Shown here: positions 1 through 10,549 of the stretch, one piece after another
Numbering within the stretch: position 1 is the first letter of the stretch
Layout of the letters: each line of letters opens with the position of its first letter
Made by a program: the position numbers and the translations under genes
NCBI RefSeq assembly: GCF_963678635.1
Contig: NC_087063.1
Coordinates: 45,798,101-45,862,100 of the forward strand
DNA: 64,000 nucleotides
Direction: 5' to 3'
Origin: Symsagittifera roscoffensis
Lineage: Eukaryota > Xenacoelomorpha > Acoela > Convolutidae
The notes under the pieces: model-generated
What the model was told of the DNA's origin: nothing
What the model saw: the letters and a program-made list of their open reading frames with translations, nothing else
The model's database searches: none

Positions 1-2
1 GG

Positions 3-1110
3 GTGGAAGTGATAAGACTACACCTAGAACAGGACAACTTGAACGATGAAAGACAAGCATGCACAGCCATACTCAGCAATTTAGAAGGCACGGCATTAAA
101 ATGCGTGGTTGCGAAGAAAGAAGAAGAACGCGATACCGCGGACAAAATCTTTGAAATACTGTTGAATAGATTCGGCTCAGGCATGAAGGGTCATCAAGCG
201 ATGATGCGATTTGAAAAAAGGAGACAGAGAGATGACGAATCGATAGACAGGTTCCTAGATGATCTCGAGAGCTTGAGAAGAAGGAGTGACCCAAAAGAAT
301 CTACCAATAGAAGAAACTTCAGCATAGCCTCAAAGTTCATTGATGGGGTAAAGAGTGATGACTTGAGAACGATGTTAGCAACGTATTACACATTGTCGAA
401 AGATAGTGCGCCAACTCCAGAAGAGATGAGGCAGAAGTCAAGAGAATACATGCTGATGAAACCCAAGAAATACTCGTACTCAGACAATAGGAACACCCAA
501 GGGGGGAGTCAGCCACAAAGGTCGTCATGGTACAAGCCTAGAGATGACATGGACAAACGCAGGTTGTGTGCTAACTGCGGGTCAGTTGATCATCATGTGG
601 TGGATTGCACGACATAAAAACAGGGCATGAAGAGTTTGGGATATGCACCCGATGAGGAAGATATGAGCCAGATGGAAGAACACGAGTTCTATAGTGGCTT
701 GATCATCAAAATAGGTGCGAGATGCTTCTTCTGTAACCAAGAAGGGCACTTCAGGATGGACTGTCCGTTGTTCTGGGAAGCGGTCAAGAATCAGAGTCAT
801 CCAAAACACAAGTTGGCATTGGCAGCAGTGCAGAACCAGAGAAACAGACAGGGTGAACTTGAGACGAAAAAACTCGAGGGACCAAATGTAGAGCTACCAA
901 CGAAAACAGTGAAAGCTGTAACACAATGTGGTAGTGCAGCAGAGGCCACGGCGAAGAAAGCCCCAGAAATAGATTACGAGAAGGCGGCAGCGGAGGCCAT
1001 CAACAAAGTGAAGCAGGATCTGGCTGCGAAAGAAATAGAGCAACGACTAAAACTGGAGATCGAAAGAAAGAATTTTAACGAAGCATTAACCGGATCAAAC
1101 CCAACACCAG
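3..1110 (+). CDS. Copy A gag, C-terminal half (capsid-like region and two zinc knuckles)
   Basis: The first 200 codons match the retrotransposon gag pattern: a helical capsid-like block (LEGTALKCV, NRFGSG, HQAMMRFEKRRQRDDESID) followed by two CX2CX4HX4C zinc knuckles at about 567-608 and 723-764, which in such elements bind RNA during packaging. The same block lies in copy B at about 31150-31920. A basic, lysine- and glutamate-rich linker leads into the protease. The N-terminal half of gag lies outside the window. This is part of a broken fossil. Confidence 0.85.
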
Positions 1111-1559
1111 AGGCCGTATCAGGCTCAACAAAGACCGGGAATTGTAACACTGTAAAAATGGTGACGGGAAAGCCATTCGGGATATCGAAAATCGGGGCTA
1201 GAATAATGTCGATAATCACAGTGGGCGGCCACGAGGTAACCAGAAACTTGAGCGAACCGAGCGACCAGACAATAATGCACATTGACGTGTACGCAGATTA
1301 CTTGAGATGTATAAGCCCACAAACGACTTCTAGAGCAATGAGAGCACTGCTCACGAGAGGGGGCAGCAAGTCGGTACGTGTTGATAATAGGTATACTGAA
1401 GCTTATGGTCCACACGAGGTGATGCTAAATATAGATGGGATCAACATCTATACCAGAACGATGATAACATGTGACGAAGACCTAATTGGGCAAATCTACG
1501 TAGGGAAAGAAGAATTGAAAGTGAGATCGATTGGACACTGCGCCATGCTTGAAGAAGAT

Positions 1560-3960
1560 GCAATGCACATTGGGACAGAGGCAGATGTGACAGGGCACGT
1601 GCTAGACATAAGTGGCAAGAAGACTCAGTTACGTGGGTTACTTGACACGGGAGCGGTCTTGAGTGTCATACCAATCGAAACTTGGGAACGAATGGGCTTC
1701 AACAAATATGACTTGATAGATTCGAGAATACGGTTGTCGGCTGCGAACAAAGGAGCCCTGCGCGTGTTAGGCCGAACGCCGATAATAGCGCTCAATCTGG
1801 GGGAACGTAACCTGTGGATGAGTTTTCTTGTAGTAGAAAACCTAGATGAGTCTGACCAATTCATTTTGGGCAGAGACTTCATCAGGAATTTCGACGTAAC
1901 GATTGATCTAAATAACGCAATGTTCAGGATACGGAACCCGGATAGGAGGTACGCAATCAAACCGGTAAATTTAATAATGGCAAATGAAAACAAAGCACCG
2001 GTATTCTTGAGTAGGAGGGTGAGGCTAAAAGCTAATGAAGCGGCAATCGTAAGCTTGAGGATGAAAAATTACAATGAACTAAGTGACAACAAGCAAGTGT
2101 GTATAGTTCCAAATCCTAATAGTCAAAGTGCTGCTGTTTTAGGAAGATCATTCTCGATAACGAAGAGCGGCCTCTGCGTCAGTGTCTTGTTGAATACCCT
2201 TGATATACCGATCACGATACAGAGAGGGAGGAAACTGGGATATGCTTTACCGGTTAAAACTCGATATGAAACAATTGAGAACTCAAAACAAAATGAAGTT
2301 GTTGATTGTCCCAATCACAGGGACAAAATTTGTATCTTGAGACGATTGCAGAAAATAAAAGATTCTTCAGGTCTTATTAAATCACTTAAGTCAGAAACGG
2401 ATGATGGGCTGTCGAGCTGTTCGAACTTTCCAGAGCGACCCACACTAGATGAAATGCAAAATGAAAAACCGGTCCTGCCGGAGATTGAACATTTGAGGGG
2501 CAAACTGAAAGATGAACAGCTCGAAGCCATCAAGGACGTACTAGAGCGGAACGAGGAAGTTTCTTCGAGGCATAAGGCGGATATCGGGTGTTGTAATTTC
2601 GTTGAACATGAAATAGAACTTGAGGGAAACGCGGTACCACACAGGGAGGGGGCGAGGCGCATGACCCCACACAAATCGGACGCGTGTAGGAAAGAGATCG
2701 AGACGTTACTAGAGTATGACATGATAGAACCATCCAAGTCACCGTGGGCGTGTGGAGTAGTGATGGCCAAAAAGAAAGGCGACCAGTTGAGGTTTTGTTG
2801 TGACTTTCGATACCTGAACTCCGTCACGGTGAAGGATGCCTATCCCATACCTAGGATTGATGAGAGCCTCTCGAAGTTAGGTGATGCAAAATTTTTTACG
2901 ACTCTTGATTTAGGCTCGGCCTTTTGGCAGGTACCACTACGGAAGCAGGACAGGGACAAGACAGGGTTTGCCTGCGAGTTGGGTCTGTTTCAATGGAAAC
3001 GGATGCCGTTTGGACTTTGCAATGCCACAGCCACGTTTCAGCGATTGATGGCACACGCGCTGATAGGCGTGACAAAGAAGTATGGCAACCTGGTAATGTG
3101 CTACGTGGATGACGTGGTAATAGCAACGCCAACACTAGAAGACCACATTGAGAGACTTGACGAGGTGTTCGCGTGCATGAAAAGATCGGGGCTAAAGTGT
3201 AAACCATCAAAGTGCGAGATACTCAAGGACTCAATTAAATATTTGGGCAGGATGGTAGACAAGCACGGCATCAGACCTGATCCAGACGCCGTGGAGGCAG
3301 TCCTAACCTGGAAGTCACCAAAGACGGAACACCAGTTGATGAGCTTCCTGGGCTTTGCTAACTACTACAGAGAGTTCATCAAAGGCTACGCGGACAAGGT
3401 GTACCCGATGCAACAATTGATGAGGCACAAGGGCAAGAAGTTCACATGGAACAACGCGGCAGAGGAGTCATTCCGGAGGATAAAGAAAGAGCTATGTGAG
3501 GCACCAGTACTGGGGATGCCGACTGAGAAAGGGATGTACGTGCTGGACACGGATGCGTCGGTAGTTGCGATTTCAGGAATCCTTCATCAGGAACAAGAGT
3601 GGAATGGGAAGACAGTCTTGAGAGCAATAGCTTACGGGAGCAAAGTCCTGAGTGACACGGAAATGAAGTACGGAGCACCGAAGGCAGAGATGTTCGCGGT
3701 GGTTACCTTTGTTGAGAAGTACAGGGCATACCTGGGCAGTGAGCCATTTAAGTTGCGAGTCGACAACCGAGCACTAAGCTGGCTGAAAACGTACTCGATG
3801 GACCAGAGTTACATCGGGAGGTGGATAGTTCGCCTTGACGGATACAATATGATAATTGAGCATAGAACACGAGACAAACATCAAAATGCCGACAGCTTGA
3901 GTAAGAAGACGGAGTTCTACGAGAGACAAGAACAAAGAGAGGCGGACAGACCTGAGATCA
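1560..3960 (+). CDS. Copy A pol: protease, reverse transcriptase, RNase H
   Basis: The aspartic protease is marked by LLDTGA (DTGA codons at 1644-1655) followed by a FILGRDF block. The RT spans about 2650-3400, with FRYLNSVT, TTLDLGSAFWQVPL, the MPFGLCNATATFQRLM block and the catalytic YVDD at 3102-3113. RNase H follows, with TDAS near 3548, DNRALSWLK and the C-terminal ADSLS. Spacing and order are those of Ty3/Gypsy pol. Copy B has the same domains at roughly 70% or more residue identity by eye over the RT. Confidence in the family is high; the exact clade cannot be fixed by eye. Confidence 0.92.
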
Positions 3961-6260
3961 AAGATGGCTTCTCCTTCATGGACAAGGAAACGTACGACAG
4001 TCTTCCACTCACGAGATGGCTGGACAAATCAGGCAAACCGATTGAAGATCACCCGGAATTACCTGAAGAACATCCAGAAAAGACCATCTTGAAGAAAAGC
4101 AGAAGGATTCCGGTAGGAACAATGCTCAAGTCCAAGATCGTGAGGGAAACGCTCAAGGCAAAAGGTTATGACCTCAACCAGGTAGAGGCGGGAACTGCCC
4201 GAATAGGTGAAGACTTATTGAGGCTGCTTGAGAAACTATCGGATGACAAACCCGTGATCCAGGAGAAGGGTCAAGAGGAACCGGAAGTCACCATACTTCG
4301 GAAACAAGAGACGGTGAACAATACTGACTCCTCAACAGGGAGCGTGGCTGATAGCAAGGGCATCGTGCGGTCACTAGTAGACAAAATCCCCGAGGACATT
4401 CTGGAACAGACCAAGGTTAGGAAAAAGAAAGTGGCGTTCAAAGAAGAGGCTGAACACCTGGGACTAGATCAAGAGTCCGGGGAGTGGTCCAGGTTCATGG
4501 AAGAAGAAGGAACCGGAGAAGGGAAATTGTCCGGGGAGCGTGAAGATTGGGATAAAGATTCGGATGAGAGCAGTGAAGACCAGGACAGTCTATGCATGAT
4601 ATTGGCGGAAGAGAAGATACGACAACACGACAGGGAGTTACAGACGGATCCATCTTCAGGAACGTACAATCTGGACACACAAGAGGTACGAGGTGGTGAA
4701 GAACTTGAGAAAATTGCGGTTTCACGAAAGTCATTCAGGGAACTATTGTGCAACTCAAACGTCAGAATGAATCTGGTACCAGAAGACGACATGAAAATCG
4801 TGAAAAGGATGATATGCGTGAAACTGAGTGATGACATCCACAACCCTGGTGAGATGAATGGACAGATCATGGCGCTAAAGGAGCATGTCAAGGCGAGATA
4901 TAGGCTGTCAGACTTAATAAGAGCCCAGAAGAATGAAAAATGACAAGTAATCTCTCCAAATGGATCCAGTCGGGGGTCAAGGAGAAAGGAGAACTTGAGG
5001 AAGACAGCTACAAGATCTTGAGCCAGTTCTACAAAGAAAGGAAAGACTTACTTTATCACACAGCTGATGGGGTGGTAGTGTGCAAAAGGAGAGATGAGGA
5101 AAAGGTATTACACAAACACAACCTCATCATACTACCACAATTGTACCAAACGGAGGTGCTTTTCAGATCACACGACCAGATGGGCCACCAGGGGATAGAC
5201 AAAGTACAACAAAGGATACTTCATAGGTTTGATTGGCCGGGAATGAGAAAAGCTTGCGAGAGATGGGTGACTGCCTGTCTAGCATGCCTTCAGGTAAAAG
5301 ACCCAAGAAAGATGAAGTTTCCCCTCAAGTCTGTCGAGAGTTCGGAATTCAATGAAGTGGTGCAGATAGACCATCAGAAAATCTGCATGACGGAGTCGGG
5401 TTATAACCAAATACTGGTTATAATAGATCACTTCACAAAGTTGGCGGAAGCGGTTCCGTGCCAGACAGCCTCAGCCGAGGAGACATGTGATCATCTGATA
5501 ACGCATTGGATATCGCGGTATGGTTGTCCGATGACTTTCCAGTCGGACAACGGCAAAGCCTTTGTGGGGGATTTGACGAAAGAATTGGTGAAGAGATCGC
5601 ACATTGCTCAAGCACACTCGACGACCTATCATCCACAGACCAATGGGTTGGTAGAGAGACAGAACAGGACACTGGTCAACATGTTAAGGGTGTACTGCTC
5701 AAGATACATGACGGACTGGGACAAATACCTGCCACAGGTAGTAGGAGCATACAACAGTACGCAGCACTCAACGACGGGCATCAGTCCTTTCATGATGTTG
5801 ACGGGCAGGGAGAGGGCAATGCCTATAACATTCTTCTACCCAGAATACGAGGGGAAGACGACGTCGCCTCAGGCATATGTGAAGGAAGCGATCAAAAGAC
5901 AACAAGAGCTAAACGAGCTATGCAGGAGGAACACGGCGCAAGCACAAATGAGACAACGCAAGAAATATGACGAGAAAATATTACAAGCGAAGCCATATGA
6001 AGTGGGCCAGTACGTGTGGGTCTTCCAAAATGTCATACCGCCCAAGGGAACAAAGAAACTACTCAAGAAGTGGAGGGGACCATTCATGATAACGGAAGTA
6101 CATCAACAAGGACGGTTCTACCGCTTGAGTACTGGGCGAGCAGCACATTACGAAAATCTGAAGCCTCACGTCCCGTCCCCGGAAGACTGGTGCCTACCGA
6201 AAGACATGGAGGGTCTCGAGTACCTGGTGGTAGAACCAGCGTGTGAAGTGAATGAGAAGG
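3961..6260 (+). CDS. Copy A pol: acidic linker and integrase
   Basis: After RNase H comes an acidic linker of over 300 residues with no recognised domain; it contains two copies of the polypurine-like string GTCCGGGGAG near 4475 and 4530. The integrase follows: an H2C2 zinc finger at about 5170-5300 (HDQMGH and CLACLQVKD), then the RNase H-fold core with IDH (about 5365), SDNG (about 5543) and HPQTNGLVERQNR (about 5630), and an SH3-like C-terminal domain at about 6000-6180 (YVWVFQNVIPPKGTKK, WRGPF, YENLKPH). It inserts element DNA into host DNA. No chromodomain is seen. Confidence 0.9.
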
Positions 6261-7483
6261 GCACCAGGGAGAAAAATGATGGCAATGAAAACTTGAGCTT
6301 GGACGACAATGAAAAGATAGAGGTGGAGTCTGAAGCAGGATCGTTTGCAGAAGAAGACTGGAACGACCCGGAGCAAGATGAGGTGCCGAAGTGGATGGAG
6401 CCAGATCGACCAATATCACCGGGAACCAGAACTGGCAATCGTAAACGGACGGGTATGAGATACAACAGATACGGGGATGACTTCTTGATTGACAAGATAC
6501 AGCCAGACAAATTGGGCGAGGAATTACTGAGTGCAGGCGAACTGGAAGCCGAAGAGGAATGGCAGGTCATTGATGATGGAGGACACTATCCGCAGGAAGA
6601 TTACTCGACACCAGAAATGGAGACGGACCTCGAACAGAGCGAGATAGAGAGGAGGGAGAACACGAACTCGAGGATACTAGAGTGGATACGCGACGTCAAA
6701 GACGAAGGCCATGGAGGACAGAGTATCCAGCAAGTCGACGTGTCAGCGGGAAAACACAAGAAGTCAGAAGACCCTCTCTTCGGCTGGACGGCGACAGACA
6801 TGCCGCTGGACATTCCACCGGACAATTCAGACCCGACAACATCGACGGGGACGTCGATAAATATTTTTGTCCGGGGAGTGGGGGTAGGACTTACCCACAC
6901 CGAAAATTTGATGATAAAGAAGCTCAAGGAAGTGAGAGAAACAAGCGAATTGGAACTGGAAGAAGAAGAGCCAGAGCCTAACATAGGCCGGAATTTCAAA
7001 ACGAAATTTGAAATACCCAATCAGTACTCGGAAAACATCATGATAACAGATAGTGACTTCATCCTGTCAAACAGAACGAGCGCGATCTGCATCACGGCAG
7101 ACATGAGTTTCAAATCAAGACTGGAAGCTGACTTCAAGAGAGAATACCAGAACGTAGAGTTTCTGTTCAGACAGAGACCAGGACTGGGAGGGATGGCAGC
7201 GCTCCCACCATCAGTAGCACAAGTCCCGGGGAAATACCTGTGCTTCCTAGTGACGAGGGTCAATGACAGGAACACAATTGATCCCGAACACGTGATGTTG
7301 GCGCTAACAAGACTACGAGACTTCATGATTGAAAGAGGGATAACAGAGGTCTCAATGCCGGTGTATGACCCAAACAGGGGCAAACTGAGCCCAAGGGAAT
7401 TGTACGCTATCCTACATGTGGTCTTTGCAGAAACTGAGATAATGGTGTATCTTCATAAGAAGTACTACTTGAGCATCGCCTGA
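6261..7483 (+). CDS. Copy A pol tail with TARG1/OARD1-like macrodomain
   Basis: The integrase frame continues through an acidic region into a block of about 150 residues (about 7030-7460) with the order of an ALC1/TARG1-type macrodomain: strand plus DSDFIL, AICITADMSFKSRLEADFKR, a Phe/Arg-Gln loop, [10 protein letters not shown], a helix LTRLRDFMIERGITEVSMP, then YDPNRGKL and a closing HVVFAETEIMVYL. Vertebrate OARD1 has the parallel order [31 protein letters not shown], a helix ending GVTDLSMP, and a final VFEATDIKITVY. Macrodomains bind ADP-ribose or remove it from proteins. Whether this copy would do so is not claimed. Copy B carries the same block at the same place. Just upstream is a 40-nt stretch identical between the copies (6861-6900). 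Confidence 0.75.
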
Positions 7484-7915
7484 GTCGGGTACACGGGGGT
7501 ATCGAGCCGGGTGTGAGGGAGGAGTCTTGAGCTAGGTACTGGGGTACAAAACAGGTAAGGGATCTTAGGGGTGATTGGCATGACAATTATTATTTTAAAT
7601 GATTGATGGTGCTAAAACATAAAATGTATCTGCATGTTTTTAGAATATTTCAATTGAACTATTTTAGTAGGGCGAAAAGGAGGGGGTTTTAATCATAAAA
7701 GTAATGGGGTTTTCTGGTTAGGGACACAGCTTGTCGGTCTAAAAAATCGGGTGTTATTTTCAGATTGATTTGTTGAACTCACATTGACTACTCGTCTATA
7801 TTCAATTGAAGGAAGAAAACGACATCTCAAAAAGAAAACTCAAGTTGCTCATACTCAAGTTGCTCAGGTAAAACTCAAGTTGCTAATACTCAAGGACTCA
7901 ATTGAAATCACAGGA
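7484..7915 (+). other. Copy A non-coding spacer between pol and the SGNH protein
   Basis: No supported reading frame lies between the pol end and the ATG at 7916 that lines up with the start of the copy B protein. The spacer is AT-rich in the middle. It holds four or five ACTCAAG strings at about 7850-7895 and a pyrimidine-rich TTATTTTCAG at about 7754-7763 that could act as a splice acceptor for a separate downstream message. The latter is an inference; copy B shows no equally good match at that place. Confidence 0.5.
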
Positions 7916-10549
7916 ATGGCAGATCGATACTGGAAGTCCATGCCATCGGCTCTGAAAAAGCCCACACTTGTCGAATTGTACAGGCGGCTGAGGGACCTGG
8001 ATTATACTCAAGTGGACGAGAGAATGGCAGTGATGCTGAATGCCATCCTCCAATTGGAGGAACAGGGCGAGTGTCGAGAGTCTGCGACGGAGGCGGTTTT
8101 GATGGTAGGCTACACCACTGATGGAGTGTCCAATCAAGAACAAACCAGATGGCTGTCCTGGAACGTGGATGGAGCGATAAGGGGGTTCGATTTGGCGAGG
8201 AACCCTGGCCTGAACAACAATACGGAGTATGGCGCGGGGGAATTCCCACTGCCGGTCAGACCATCAGTCAGGTCCACGAGCCAGAGTACGAGTAAGGTAC
8301 CATCGATGTCACGGGCACAGCAGACGGGGGAAGCTTATCCGGACATCAGTGCCATGAAAAGAGAACTCGAGAGGACCCAGCGGGAAAGGAATAAGGCGAA
8401 CCTCGACCGGGATAAAGCGGTGCTTGAGAGGGATCAAGCGCGGAGAGAACTAGACATAATGAGCGCTGAACGGCGACAGGCAGAAAGGGTGCGGGAGAAT
8501 GCCGCGAATTGTGAGCAGCTGAAGCAGGCTCTCGAGAGAGATCAGGCAAAACTTGAGAGAATCCAGCAACAACAACGCGAGCTCGATATGCAGAAAGGGG
8601 CTAGGCCCAAAGAACGGGTAGTGACTGTCTCAAGGCCAGAGTCACGGATGGAAGTGGATGAAGCTCCTAGGTCAAAGGGACGATTCAACCTCGATCGTGC
8701 GGCTCAGGAACATATGAACGAGGGACTGGAGGTATGGATACCGCCCGAATCAGCATCCTCCCTGCGTGGAATGGAGACTCAAGTAATACGACCATTGATG
8801 GACGTCGCGCTGCCTGGATATACACCGAGCTCGACCCCGGGTAGTAGTCAGGTGAGTGGCGGCTCGTCACGATTGAAAGAGTTGCACGAGAGGCTACAGC
8901 TGAGGAATCGCGAGAGTCCGGCAAGAGCGGACTTACCCTCGACTTGGGGGGAGCAGCCTGTCAGGAGTGTGGTGATCTCGACCTACAAGAAGAATAAGGG
9001 AGGGAGATATCGCAAGCACAATCGGATAGACTGGAGCGCGGCGCAGAGGGAGAGGAGAGATTGCTTCCACGACGCGACTTGGGTGGAGTACTTCACGCAT
9101 CCGCGAGTGCCTGAGGGTGTGGTTCACTTGATCATTGGGGACAGCTTGCTGCGAGTGCTGACCCGGATCCAGTCTCATTGGCAAACGGGAATCTTGAGCT
9201 TCGCCGGAGCCGCAACGCCGCAGATGTTAGCGACACTTGAGATGTTAGGGATGGCGAGTGTATACACGGTCACACTGATGGTCGGGACGAATGACGTGTC
9301 CAGGGGGGAAGCAAGGAAGGTGACAAGGCTGCACGAAAAGATGAGCTGTATTCTCGAGGAAATACGGATTTAAATGGATCCAGCCATTCTCACGATATGT
9401 ACTGTCCCCTACAACATGGGAGCGGATCAACATGCACTGGACATGAACACAAAAGTGCGAAGCCTGAACGAAACAATCAGGAAGATACATCAGAGGAGTG
9501 TCCTTCCCCTTAGGCTACTGGACGTGGCTGAGCAAATGGAGCTGTCCTCTTTCCCTGACGATGCATCTGCGGATGGCATTCACTTTGATAGGCCCAGAGG
9601 GGTGGAGTGGTTGAACAATGTCTTCCAAAGACACATATGTGCGCTAGAGGCAGAATTGCTGGAGACAGCACAGGTCACGTTCGGACCACCTCCAAACCCA
9701 CCCTTCTTCAACCCGAGGTCTTTGTCCAGTCGCTTAGGTGAGAGAGCCGATTCTAGAGACAGTTCGAGGAACAGCCGGACCAAGTTACCGAGCAAAACAC
9801 CCATGGAAGCTGATGAAGCGATATCATCAACTCCTCAAGGGTCGATAATATCCTCAGTGGTGATTGCAGAGAAAAAGAGGTCAGAGAAACCACTGGAGAC
9901 CAGCAGGTTGAAATATGAGGAGAAGGTCAAGGAACTGGATCTGGAGGATCTGGAATGTAGGCAGGAGCTAGCGAGAACCTTGGGTCTTGAACAGGTATCA
10001 CACGAAGACTTGGGGAGACACCAGTGCGTGGACTGGTTGAAGGCTCATGAAACACATTTCTCGAGAGCGAAGTTGATGGAGACGGCGGACCTGACTGGAA
10101 TTCCCACAAAGTCGGTGATGGGACCAATTAATTACAGACCTCTCAAGTCATTGGGGAGCCCGGGACTGGTGGTGGAGCCTCCCAAACACCGAACCAGCAT
10201 TGCCAGGATTAGAGTGGCCACTCCAGCACAGTTGAGAGTGGTAGACAAACTGATGGACCCGAGAGAAATGGAGTTACCAGACGCCGCATATGAAGGCGCA
10301 AAATTAGCCAATTACCCCCGATACGGGAAACCCTGCGGGCAGGCGCAGTTGGCCAAAACCTTAGCAGTCTACGACAGGGCAGACCCGGCTGCAGCAAGGG
10401 TGGTTATCGTGGCAGGATCAGATTTTGAAGGAACGTCTCCCAAGTTGTTTTGGCCAGAAACCCTGATATATGCCTTGCCGGGAGCAGAGCTAAACCAGAT
10501 GTTGACCCTGGTGGTGGCAATGAAGTCAGAAATGCCCTGCGAAACTTAG
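7916..10549 (+). CDS. Copy A second gene: coiled-coil protein with SGNH/GDSL hydrolase-like domain
   Basis: The N-terminal 130 residues match the start of the copy B protein (YRRL-RD, TEAVLMV-Y, NPGL, GEFPLP). A charged coiled-coil region follows at about 8340-8620. The SGNH fold is marked by block I IIGDSLLRVL (GDSLL at 9137-9151), block III VGTND (9283-9294) and block V DGIHFD (9572-9589), the latter two giving the Asn and the Asp-His parts of such active sites, with the Ser in GDS. Downstream is a proline- and serine-rich tail, then a second conserved block including TMGP/VMGPINYRPL. Known SGNH esterases cleave acyl or acetyl esters; some CR1/L2 LINEs carry one in ORF1. This is part of a broken fossil. 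Confidence 0.72.

Noticed and set aside
6900-7483. Macrodomain as a chance host-gene insertion into one element
   Set aside because: Both diverged copies have it at the same place after integrase, with the same flanking 40-nt identity.
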